A DNA stretch of 64,000 nucleotides from Batillaria attramentaria. Taxonomy: Eukaryota > Mollusca > Gastropoda > Batillariidae. Below the pieces are notes generated by a model, which was not told where the DNA came from, made no database searches, and worked only from the letters and a program-made list of their open reading frames with translations. Below, piece after piece: positions 30,597 through 41,873 of this stretch (its first letter is position 1; the number at the start of each line of letters is the position of its first letter). Where the stretch lies: NCBI GenBank assembly GCA_018292915.2, contig JACVVK020000347.1, positions 647,001 through 711,000 on the forward strand. Reading direction: 5' to 3'. The position numbers were made by a program, and so were the translations under genes.

Positions 30597-33500
30597 ATTT
30601 GCTGCAGTGTGGAGTGTTGGCGTACGTTGTGCAGAATTTCTTCGCTGCTCTCTGTGTGCCCCTTCCGGTCCCGCCTTTTGATGATATTTGTTTGGACACG
30701 TCGTCGTCCTCGGGCTTTGCCGACCAGTTGCTGGATTTCAGTTTAGGTTCTGCTGACCTTGGAGAAAGCTGTGAAGAATCTGCCATCACCGCAGACACGT
30801 GTGTATGTGCAACTTGATGCATGTATTTATGTGGATTTGTTGTTGTTGTTTTAATTTACTATAGCACTACAATCTCGAAGAGGTTGGAAAAGAGCATAAA
30901 TTTACATGATACAACTTACAATAAAGAGGTAGAGATATATGTATGTATATGCATACCAGGGGTCACGTTTATTGCAAAAAATTGCGTATTTGTTGCATTT
31001 TGGAACAGCCATACGCATTTTACAAAGGCCCATGTGTGTGCGTACGCATTTTGAGACGGCCCATGAGTGTCGACAGAGTCACCCACTGACATCAGCTTCT
31101 CGCTTTGTTTCTGTCATCGGGTGCAGTTGCTCTGCGAGGGTGGGTGGTGGTGGTATTTTTATTTTTATTGTAGTGCTAGACATATAAATAAAAGATTTGT
31201 TTTATTTAACATAATAAGACTCAGAGTTTTGTAGACCAGGAAACGTAACATTGTCCTGTATGTTCAGTATCCTAAATTGTTAGGATCTTAATCCTGTTTG
31301 AATAATTCTGTCCTTACAGATTGGAGAGATGTCTGTTTCGGCAAAGAACGATTCTGTAACACCGAGTCAGTGTCACAACGCAGCATGGCCCAAACTTGGT
31401 AAGATTCCATGGATGGAGGGGGGAAGGTGAGGGGGGGGGGGGATACAAGGGGACAGTGGTTTTCATTTTTTCTTTTCTTTTTTTTTCTTTTTTTTTTGTG
31501 TCTAACTTTTACCCTTTCTGTCATAAATACCAGCATTGAACAGATCTAGGAACTGTTGTAAGCAGAACATTCTTTGATGCCAAACAATGAAAGACAGTTT
31601 TTCTGTAAATCTGCATCATACTGAAAGCTGTGTTGTTTGTCATGCAGAGGAACCAGACAAACAGGATATCAGCAGTGCAGAAGGCGCAGCGGGGAAAAGT
31701 GATGGCGAGGACAGTGGTGATAACAGCTACCCGGTGACGGTGACTTTCCAGGCCAACAATACACCAGCTGCTGACAAGGCGTCAGGGGAAAGCACTGCCG
31801 AGGTGCCCAAAACTGAGGTTACGGTTCCTGAAGCTGAAGCTTCCAACAAGACGACGGCAGATAGAGTACAGGTAGAGATGACAGCGTTGTGAGTCGCAAT
31901 ACGTGTACCAGTCTGCAGTGCATGTTTACAGTTCACTGTTCAGACAGTCGAAGACGGGACCAAAATATACTTTCTCACTCTCATTGCTTCTCACAGCTCA
32001 GTACCAGTGTTCCCAGTTATGCACAGGTGTGCATATTTGTGTGCACAGAACTCCTGAATGAACATACAAATTTGAGAACAGGGCGTCACAGGGGACGCAC
32101 ATTTTTCGCATCACTATGACAAACATTTTTCCAATGCTCTCTCAGAAACTCGATAAACAAAAAGTGATCTTTGACCGGCAGCAGACACGTGCAGCATCGC
32201 ATTTCAGTTGAGCCAGTTTGCTTAACGGACAGAATCTGATTGGCTTAAGCACTCTGGGGCACTTTTTGTCCAATCATAATGCTCTATTTGGTAAGCTCGT
32301 GGGTTCCTCCCCTTGCTGATTCGCTATTGCTGACACACTACAATTTACATACCTCTCTTGCTTGAATACTTTTGTAAACATCAATAACATACGGTTTTGA
32401 CTTTCAGACTTATTTTGACCAAAACACCATGAACCCTCTAAATTTACAAAAGAACCATAAAAAATATGGAGAGATACGGAGAGAAAATATTTATTTTCAA
32501 ATCGCAGGGAACACAGCTGTGTGACTCACAGTGCTTTTGCCACCTACCCATTTCCTTTCACAATTCACTTACTTTTCCCTGTTAATTGTTATACATGCGT
32601 AATGATTGTTATTTGAATTCATTATGCAATGTCCAGGTACAGAACACAGCGGTTATTGTCAGCACGTCGTCCGCGGAGAAGCCGTTTGGATGTGGCGTGT
32701 GTTTCAAGGCGTACAGAACGAAAGAGGCGTGTCAGGCTCACATACAGCAACACATCGGTGACAAGCCGTTTCTGTGTGACGAGTGTGGCAAGGGGTTCGT
32801 GTGCAACTACAACCTGAAGCTGCACATGAAGCAACACACTGGGGAACGACCACACAGGTTAGTTAACAAACCCACCCTCCAACCCCCTAGCCCACCCCCC
32901 TCCCCTCATTCCCCCCTTCCCCCCCCCCCCATCTCTCTCACACTACACACTCGCACAATTGTTGCTTTCTTGGAAAAAGAAGAGCACTTAAACTTTTCTC
33001 TACTTTTTCTATTCTTCATTTTTGAGTCCATTTAGGCCATTTTTTCACATTTTTGTTGTTGTTGTTGTTGTTGTTTTTGTTAGGTTACCGTGCTAACTGA
33101 CTGTATTATTTTACTATGTATAACAAAAGTGAAGCCACAGAAAATCTTTGAATCAGCTTTGGTGTGTACCATACAAGTTTTCACAACCTTTCCCGTGTTT
33201 GTACAGAGAGAAATGCTGCAGAAGTTCTGTAGTTTAAGTTGAATTAAATCTAGAAAATGACCATTTTATGTTCTGCACTACAGTAGACATGTAGGTTGTG
33301 AAACAAATGGAAATAAAACCTTTTACTTTTTTCCGTCTTGACAAACAGGTGCTTCGTGTGCGGCAAAGGCTTCATCAGAGAGTTCACCCTCAAACGTCAC
33401 ATGCTGAAACACAAAGGTCACACGCCCTTCACGTGCGACCAGTGCGGGGAAGGATTCTCCTCGCACGAGAGTCTCAAGCGGCACTGGCGACTACACACGG

Positions 33501-34027
33501 GAGAGAAACCGTTTAAGTGTGACCAGTGTGAGAAACGTTTCCGCGGGGAGAGCAACTTGTACGCTCACCGCCGGCGTCATTTCGGGATCAAGCCGTACAA
33601 ATGTCAGGACTGTGGAGCCGCTTTTGTGGAGTCGACGCACCTCACGAGACACCGTCGCACTCATACCGGGGAGCAGCCTTATATCTGTGAGATTTGCGGC
33701 GTGCGGTACACGCAGTCCGGTACTTTGGCCGCGCACCGCAAGAAACACACCGGGGAACCCAAGACAGTGAAAATTTTGCAGTGCGCTGACTGCGGGAAGA
33801 TCTTCCACAGCTACACGCAGCTCAAACGACACAAGAGAGTTCACACTGGGGAGAAGCCTTACGCGTGTGATTACTGTGAAATGGCGTTCACGCAATCATC
33901 CAGCCTGAAAGCTCACCGTCGGATCCACACGGGGGAACGCCCATTCTCTTGCGACCAGTGCGGGGAAGCCTTCTTGTATCCTCGGACGTTAAAGAGACAC
34001 AAAAAGAAACACCTGGAAGATGGGTAA
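30597..34027 (+). CDS. C2H2 zinc-finger protein, ten fingers
   Basis: Exons: 30597-30802, 31320-31398, 31648-31871, 32637-32857 and 33349-34027 (stop TAA). The GT-AG introns have matching phases 0, 1, 0 and 2. The surest start is the ATG at 31329 (397 residues); the exon at 30597 is open and phase-compatible, so an earlier start is possible and the true N-terminus is unsettled. The N-terminal half is Ser/Thr/Asp/Glu-rich and probably disordered. Ten C2H2 fingers follow, each of CxxC-x12-HxxxH type, joined mostly by TGEKP-like linkers, with one intron cutting the linker after finger 2 (ERPHR|CFVC). The linker between fingers 7 and 8 is longer (TGEPKTVKILQ). Expected role: sequence-specific DNA-binding regulator in the nucleus. 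No KRAB, SCAN or BTB domain is visible. The orthologue is not identifiable from sequence alone. Confidence 0.8.
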
Positions 34028-34703
34028 AAGTGAGGGTAGTGATATTAGTAACATTCTGCCCAGTGTCTTCATACCTCAGGAAAGTTCAGTGTTTAGTAGA
34101 GCAAGCTGGGTTGGGGGAGGTGTTGTTTATCTTTGTTGTTGTTGTTGTTTAGGTTTTTCTTTGGTTGTGTTTTTGTTTGTTTTGCTATTTTCTTATCACT
34201 TATGGGAACATCAGGTTGCGTTATGCTGTGGAACACCTCCGAACTACCTGATTTTAACTTTTGCTAGAGAAGGAGCTGGACACAAACCAGAAGCAGCAGC
34301 CGCAGAAAAATCTTCAAAAATCTTCGTCCTTGTCGGATATTGACCATAAACTGATGCATTTTCAAAAGCAGCCTGGACATGTGTTTGTCCTGTAATAAGG
34401 CCCACCAGTAAAAAGCCCTGTCGCATGTCACAGCTCAGTTTAGGACTGAACCCTCACTCCAGTGTAACGACACTGATAGACTAACAGCAATGTGCCTGGT
34501 AAGGTTGGACGCACTCCATAGTTAGCCAGAGCTGTCGTTATGAATCATGCAATTCTACAATCATAACTCTTTGTAAGGCCTGCAAAATTGTGAATATTTA
34601 TATATATATATATGATTATATTAGCTTTTGCTATACAAGCTATCATCGTACATTCTTAACATTTTTTACATTTTTTAATTATTTGCACATGACTTGTGGA
34701 GCG

Positions 34704-34751
<48 letters not shown>

Positions 34752-35230
34752 AGATGTGTGTGTTTGTGTTGAATTTATTTTGGTAATACGGAGACACCCA
34801 GTCAAACAGCATTGTTACTGGGTAGTTCAAGGACTATTATTGTACTGCCAAAACTGCAAAATTGTAACTGAAGAAAAACGTTTTCTATGAAAGTCTGTGA
34901 AGTGTTGAGTGTTTCTCATTTATTTGTTCATTGTAGAGCGGGATGATGTGTGAGTAAATGAAATGTCTGTCATAGTTACACCAGAGACATGCTTGTGATA
35001 AGCAGGCTTCAGAAGTTTATTCTCACAAGACATAACTGTAGCTGAACTACGCACGCTCACATGGATCACACGCATTTATACACCCACCGGACAGCAACAT
35101 GTGTGGCGTGGTGTGAAGGGTCAACTCTTATACATGTCTATGCGCCGACCAGTGGAACCATTGCTGAAGACAGTGGTGACGGTATAGCGGCGTCCTTATG
35201 TTTGACAAAACCGTGCCCAGTCTTGTGACG
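34028..35230. other. Intergenic region between zinc-finger and deacetylase genes
   Basis: Convergent 3' flanks of the two genes. Contains a (TA)n stretch at about 34598-34613, (GT)n at 34708-34748, a family 3 repeat fragment near 35038-35130 and a minus-strand AATAAA at 35021-35016. No gene seen. Confidence 0.5.
35016..35021 (-). other. Candidate polyadenylation signal of the deacetylase gene
   Basis: AATAAA on the minus strand, about 210 bases beyond the stop codon at 35231. Confidence 0.45.
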
Positions 35231-36837
35231 TCAACACTGCCATGACGTCAGTTCATGCAGCCTGTACAGCGGTAATGGTCTGCGCACCCAGTCCAACATC
35301 TGCGTCATCGTGACGAGCCATACGTCATTCATTCCACTCAGCACGTGCAGAAACTCGTGCAACGCCTCCAGACTGCCGCGCGTGTTTAAAAACCACGTGG
35401 CATGCACACACACCATATAGGGGGCGCGGTTTCGCTGATAACTTCGATTGAAGTTAAACCAGAGGAAATCCAGCACGTCTTGTTTCGTGGCGTTTTGACC
35501 TGCGGAAATGAACAATTATTAATTTTTTACTTCTACTACTACTACTACTACTGAGGAATCTAGCAGCTGATGTCACTTGAATAATATTAGTTTAACGTCG
35601 ATATCAGAGTTCTTACCCTACCGACTCTTCACTAATATGCATCCAGAATCCAGTAACGCACATTGTTCCATTTGTACTAACTGTACCCACCTCCCAGATC
35701 ACAAGCATCCGCCATGGGGCAGTCTTCGCCCCAGTGAGTGAAATGATACACGATTGGAACCTCCCACAGCCGCGGGTAGCTGCCGGCCGGACACCACTCG
35801 CTGTCACAGGCCCGGGGGGTCGGGGGGAAGTCCAGGGTGAAGGGCCAGATAGGATCCTGGTCCAAACTTCCCCCGTTCATGGAGGAATCGTAGAGAAAGC
35901 CTCGGTCCTTCAGCATGGAGTACTGATCGTCACCGCCTAGCACTAGATACGGGGCCCGCATCCCCACAACCTGCAGTACAAAGTGGAGACAATTTTTAAC
36001 ACTCCTTTTGGGAAATTCGGGTTAGCTCCCCTGGAGGAATCGTGTCGCCGAAGCAAAGCGCTTGCAATTAACCCATTTTAGAAGTTTGGTAACAAGAGAG
36101 AAGCCGGAGTACCCGGAGAGAAACCCACAATGAGCAGCCCGAGAATCGGGAAAAATGGGCATCCCGGTAACTTGCAGTACTTTACTGGTTGAAATTTACA
36201 AATATCGGATAAGAAACTAGCAACCGATATGATTCACCGGTTGATTTTAAGCGCTACTTTTTTTATTTACAAACCGTGCATGCAAGGGGAAAAAGGGCGG
36301 GGGGGGGGGAGATGGTGCAGGGGGTGGGGGTGGAGAGCAATCAGACCAAAATAAAGGGAAGAAACCTTGGAGCTGCCGATAGCTCGCGCCAGCCTCTCTC
36401 TCATCCCCTCAACCTCCTCCTCCCATCTGGACTTGTCCCATTCCTCCTCCAGGGGGTCACCGTGTGTGAGAGTGTGTGAAGCCATCTCATTCCCCCACTC
36501 CGATAATCGCCTGACCAGATCCATGTTGGTGTGATCTCCCGACACGAAGAAAGTAGCCCTTGACAGAACAAGGACAAGTTGTTTTTTTGTTTTTTAAATT
36601 TACCCCAGGGTTTGGTCAATAAAATACTATGGTCAGTTTTCACAACATCACTGGGTGAAAAAACTACAGCGGCAAAACATCGCGAAAACAATGCAGGCAG
36701 ATAGTACACAGGAGGACAACAATCAGAGGAAAAGATATTTCATGTGCAAAGTGGGACATGGAAACGAACGATCGAATATTTTTAGGAAATTTTAGGTTTT
36801 GGTCCTTCACTGACTGGTCAAAGTTCAATATGCTGGT

Positions 36838-36870
<33 letters not shown>

Positions 36871-37891
36871 GTTAGTTTGGAAATAAATGAGAAAAGCTTC
36901 AAACACGCAAGCCTCCCCCAACCCCCAGCCCACCACTCTCCACACACACACACACACACACACACACTTTATCTTTATCTTTTGAAAATGGAGTCTAGGC
37001 ACGGCATTTTGGTATTTTATGCCCTGACCAGCTGGTGTAGGAACATGAGATATGTCATTGGCCGGTTTGGTTGGCGAGTAAATGACACCCCCCCCCCCCC
37101 GCCCCCCTTACCACCACCACCACCAACAACCCACGAACTAAACCAATCATTATCTTTGTGTTGGAGTATCAGATTCTATACCAGCTGGTCGGAAGGTATC
37201 CTTTATGTGGTGGAAAGGAGGTTTAACAAACACTACCCCCACCCTTACCCCACCCCTCCCCCTTCCACCTAAAAAGCGAGCGACAGACCTGGCTGGACAG
37301 CCGTTAGGGTTGGTGAGTGAGTCAGGGTTCCAGTAGTCCAGTAGTCCCAGCTGACTGTAGTAGTGGTAGTTGTGGTCGTGCACGCCATCATCAAACGTCA
37401 ACATCACCATCTGAGGCACCTGCATGGTCCCGTCAAAATTACGGAAAATTACAATCCCAAAATTACAAATTACAATTACAATACAAGCTTTACCTGTCAT
37501 AATTATCAACTCTACTCCTATCAGTCAAAAGGGTCGAGCCCCCAGAATCCAGCCAATCGCGTCTCGCGGTATAATGAGTTCAACACGTGGCAGGGGGAGA
37601 GGGAAGGATGCACACGTAGTTCGATATGACTGAGACTGACATGGAAAGAAAGCAGTGAGTCTGCTGTCATCGAACTACACTGTGCTTCCTTCGTTCCCAG
37701 ACAGTGCCGTGTGTTGTGCTCACTATGATTATGCCGTGCGACGCGACTGGCTGAATACTGGGGCTCGGCCTCTTAGATTGACAGGAGTGGGGTGGTCTAT
37801 TACCTGTAGGGCGGGAAGGTTGCCAGGGATATCAGTTCCCTCACAACGACATCCGGGCGCTTGGCACGTGGACCAGTTGCACATGCCGGAC

Positions 37892-37927
<36 letters not shown>

Positions 37928-37936
37928 GCGCGCGAA

Positions 37937-37985
<49 letters not shown>

Positions 37986-37991
37986 ACACAC

Positions 37992-38074
<83 letters not shown>

Positions 38075-38837
38075 AGCTTGTAAGTGAAAATAAAATGGCA
38101 AACTCAACGTTCATTTAAGAGGACTTTGAAGGACATACTGTGGACGGTGTGAGCGTCGCAGTAATCAATATACCAGGGGCGCCGGAACCGGGGGGGGGGG
38201 GGCAGGGGGGGCAGCTGCCCCCTTGTACCCAAGCAGGGGGGGGGGGGGGGGGGCAAGAGTGTCTTTTTGGAAAAATCAGGTGACTATGGCAAGAGGGGGG
38301 GCAAAGCCATGGTCTTGCCCCCCCCCCTTCCCCTACCTCTCCCCCTACCCCTCTTAGTGCTCTCTCCCTCATCCCACCCAACAGAGAACGTCTGTTTTTG
38401 CGGACCGAAGGCTGTCCGCTCCTCTGATTGCCCCCCCCCCCCCCCTTTTTCACTTTTTTCGGGCAACGTCCTGGTTCGTAAAGGTTTTTTGTCTACGCAG
38501 CATTTGATCCCCCCCACCCCCCCGCTTTTCACTTTCTTCGGGCAACGTTCCCCCCTCCGAGATTCTGCCCCCCCCTCCCCCCAACATCTTCCGGCGCCCC
38601 TGTATACGTCAATCTGAACTTGACGGCAGCTGGAAACATTACGGTCTTTTGTTCCACACACATGCCATGCTTAACAGCACATTATATAGTTAATACAATA
38701 TTGATGTTACAGATATGTGAGAGAGAAAAAGAAAAATTGTTGTTACACCATGGATATCCAGGACAATAGCATAATTATTTTGTATATGTGTTATGTCAGT
38801 GATGAAGAAGTTTCTCCATCCTCTAAACACACCTAAC

Positions 38838-38936
<99 letters not shown>

Positions 38937-39135
38937 GACACAGTCCCTTCCTATTTCATCTATTACGGCAGGCTTCTGAAAATAGATGCCTTTTACATTG
39001 TCGCACATTGTAATCATTATCAACTGGAACATTATCGTTATCTAAGAAACATTGACAAAATTAGTCTTACCTGCCGTGTGCAAAAGCAGTCACTGCCATA
39101 CACAGGTACAGAAATATATGCATTGACGATATCAT
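35231..39135 (-). CDS. Secreted chitin-deacetylase-like polysaccharide deacetylase (CE4; 341 aa, 6 exons)
   Basis: Exons in transcript order: 39135-39071, 37891-37804, 37419-37289, 36558-36366, 35970-35691, 35499-35231. GT-AG junctions and phases (2, 0, 2, 0, 1) all agree. Residues 1-20 form a signal peptide. A short Cys-rich segment (CNWSTCQAPGCRCEG) precedes the NodB-type domain. CE4 motifs are present in order: TFDDGV (59-64, catalytic base and metal Asp), SHTLTH (H123 and H127, metal ligands), RAPY (164-167), LYDSS (185-189) and VHATW (H285, likely catalytic acid). The set appears complete, so activity on chitin or a related GlcNAc polymer outside the cell is expected, with zinc or cobalt as cofactor. 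ATFFVSGD and NPNGCPAR are typical of animal chitin-deacetylase-like proteins. I see no chitin-binding Peritrophin or LDLa domain, so it resembles the short, single-domain class. Family members act in chitinous structures such as cuticle, gut lining or shell matrix. Confidence 0.88.
36025..36165 (-). mobile_element. SINE family 2-like fragment
   Basis: Minus-strand fragment with GGAGAGAAACCCACAATGAGCAGCCCG-like sequence (plus strand), matching the corresponding GGAGAGAAACCCCCGATGAG part of the copy at 39466-39705. It is diverged and lies in an intron of the deacetylase gene. Confidence 0.45.
37893..38072. repeat. (AC)n/(GCAC)n tract abutting a splice acceptor
   Basis: About 180 bases of AC-rich repeat. 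On the minus strand it reads (GT)n straight into TGTAG, the acceptor of the second deacetylase exon at 37891, so the repeat replaces the usual polypyrimidine tract. Confidence 0.9.
38170..38590. repeat. G- and C-homopolymer-rich stretch
   Basis: Repeated poly-G and poly-C runs inside the first intron of the deacetylase gene. The right part contains two copies of a TTTTTCACTTTTTTCGGGCAACGT-like block (about 38444 and 38525). The open frames across it are compositional. Confidence 0.6.
38839..38940. repeat. (CT)n(AC)n microsatellite
   Basis: CT block followed by about 37 AC units, in the first intron of the deacetylase gene. Confidence 0.9.
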
Positions 39136-39362
39136 GATATCACAGCGATAACACCCAGCGCTGAAAATGAACAGAGCTTCTGAATGAATAAATATGATCG
39201 GCTACACTTCAGATCTTTGTTTTTCACTTTCTGACAGCTGTGGTGAGTATCACAGTGGTAAAAACTTGCACCTGTATTATAGGTCCTATACATAGTCCCA
39301 CGTGACCCATTCTGCACTACGGAGTTCATTACTGATCTTCGCAACCTTACTCTGCGGACATG

Positions 39363-39437
<75 letters not shown>

Positions 39438-39465
39438 ACTTTATTGTCTATTTTAGGAAAATCAA

Positions 39466-39705
39466 TGCAGCGCCACCCAATATTTACACCTATTTTAAAA
39501 ATGTTTTGCGTGGAGGAGTTGGGGGGGGGGAGCCGAATAACCCGGAGAGAAACCCCCGATGAGCAGCCCGGTAGCCAGGAAAACCCGGTATCACAAGCTC
39601 GACGTAGGCTCGAACCCACGCTTCATCGCCGTGACAGAGGTGACGGCCGTTCAGTAGCGCAGCGGCTAAGTCCGACGCGCTACCTATTTGACCACCGCTC
39701 ACCCC
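39466..39705 (-). mobile_element. tRNA-derived SINE, family 2
   Basis: Minus-strand copy matching 25622-25890 in order: GCGCTGC-like end, G-rich run, GATGAGCAGCCCGG, AACCCGGTATCACAAGCT, then the B box region (plus strand GGCTCGAACCCACGC) and head. Confidence 0.75.
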
Positions 39706-40068
39706 TTTAACATTCAACACTAACACTATTATTATAATTATCATTATTATTCCCATCACCATGATAAGGGAAATTCGCCTTGCCCCCTCCCCCCCCCCCC
39801 CCCCACACACACACATTACCCGGGGTGAGCGTGGCGTCACCATAGTTCGGCGCCATCCATCCCCCCTCCCCCACTACCGTGGTAAGGGGAATTCATTCTG
39901 CTCCCCCAGAGTGGAGGCTGGAGAAGAGGTTAACGTCGGAACAGCACGGCGTCACTTTTTTTTTTTTTTTTTTTAATCTCTTGCATGGATGGTGTGAGTG
40001 TTTTACATTCCTCGGGCAATGGGGTGGGTGCTAACACTCCGCTTGAATTTCCCAACTTTAGGGTAGTA

Positions 40069-40070
<2 letters not shown>

Positions 40071-40126
<56 letters not shown>
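40071..40126. repeat. (GATT)n microsatellite
   Basis: About 14 tetranucleotide units. Confidence 0.9.
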
Positions 40127-40127
<1 letters not shown>

Positions 40128-41080
40128 CCAGCTCTGTGCTGGAAGTGCCGTGTCCTTGTTCCGTGGAGTTCATATCGCGTGTCAGTTTCACCTGGTTTGG
40201 GTCCCAGTGATGTCTGCAGGGTCCGTTCACACAGCGAGAATAGTAACCAGTTCTGCACACTGCAGAATGAGGCAGACGCGGGGCAGAAAGTACGACACTA
40301 AATCAGCCATGCGGGTGTTAAGCACGTTCATGCAGCCCGGCCCAGCTGTTCAAAAGTTTTTCACATCCATACGTCTTGCTTTTATGACAATGGGTTCAAT
40401 GCATTCTCCGGTAAACCACTGACTATTTGCGGTAGTGAGGCGTGCAGCATGTACCCAAAATCCTTCTGAGCCAATCGCAAACCGTTGAGAAATATGTCAG
40501 TTTTGGCCACACAGGAAAGCCAGCTCACAATTTTCAAAGAGCCTGCAATTGAGTTAGGAGTAAGACCCAAAGAGAAAAACAAAATCCTTACTCTCAAACC
40601 TCAGGTTTTTTTTTCAAATTTATGGTATGGTGTGGTAGGCTTCTCCTCGGTGCACATGTCCATCTCTTGTGAACTGCACATTGCGCCGCAGGGCTGAAGG
40701 ACGAAGCAGTGAAAGCCTGCTGCCGCTAAGCGCTACGTTACGTGCAAACCTTCACCCTGCTATTCACTCTGGTGCGTGCGGCAGGATTTCTGTTTACCAC
40801 GCCACCGGCCACAGCCTGCTCTTTATCGGAAGATGAACGTGGGTTGTTGTTGTTGTTGCTGTTGCTGTTGATGATGATGATGATGATGATGATGTTGTTT
40901 TGGTGTTTTTGCGTGCACACTTGATATTTGTGCGTGTGTGTGTACACGAGGGCGGCACAGGCACGATAAACATGTCTGCACTAGATTTTGACTCGAATGT
41001 AGGTTCTTTGAGTATCACTTGATCGCAGGTTCTTTTAGTATCACAAGTGCTATTTTAAAAACATTTTCACGAAGTCGACT

Positions 41081-41124
<44 letters not shown>

Positions 41125-41504
41125 CGACCGAGGTCATCACCATGGTTACTATCGGTTGCCAGCTGTCGCGAGGGCATCCCTGTGTCGCGAGGGTTGTCTA
41201 CATCCCGGATGTGTCGCCCGGAAGTAAGTGACTGTGCTCGACACATGTAGCGCGACGTATTTCACAAGGGCCTGAGGCACGTACACAACACGTCACTACA
41301 TGTACTATCACAACTGTCTGGGGCAAAGCTGTAGTGTTTTTCAGACAGGTTGTTAAGTTATATGGGGTTGTGTACGGTCATTTTAACATTGAAACGACAG
41401 GGAAAACAATTCCGGGCCTATATATGCAGTGGTTAAACTGCTGTACACGCTACAGCCAGAAACATTCTGTAAAGTTGCCGTACTGTACTCGTACACTTCA
41501 CGCC

Positions 41505-41535
41505 TCTCTCTCTCTCCCTCTTCCACCCCCCCTCC

Positions 41536-41631
<96 letters not shown>

Positions 41632-41679
41632 GAGACACGCACACACATATATGCTCACAGAGAGAGAGAGAGAGAGAGA

Positions 41680-41742
<63 letters not shown>
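41505..41742. repeat. (CT)n-(AC)n-(GA)n-(AC)n composite upstream of the first TLR
   Basis: Ends 131 bases before the start codon at 41874, so it lies in the promoter or 5' UTR region. Confidence 0.85.
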
Positions 41743-41745
<3 letters not shown>

Positions 41746-41873
41746 TAGTTTCAACATAAGACTGCGGTCAAACTACGCGTTACTCCGCTCCATCTATAAA
41801 CACGTACCAGGAGTACAAAGTTGTCAGTACAGAATTGACCTACACATACTTAAACGCCCGATCTATCATTACA

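Larger units (their letters stand above)
39136..41873. other. Intergenic region between deacetylase and first TLR
   Basis: Contains (CT)n at 39363-39434, a SINE family 2 copy, (GATT)n at 40071-40126, a (TGT)n/(GAT)n stretch near 40845-40895, (CT)n at 41091-41121 and the large composite at 41505-41742. A strong donor (GGAA|GTAAGT) at 41224 and an AC-tract acceptor (CACAG) at 41742 could bound a 5' UTR intron of the TLR, and TATATATG at 41419 could be a TATA box. Both are guesses. Confidence 0.45.

Noticed and set aside
38267..38661. Pro/Gly-rich frames on both strands
   Set aside because: They result from poly-C and poly-G runs within an intron.
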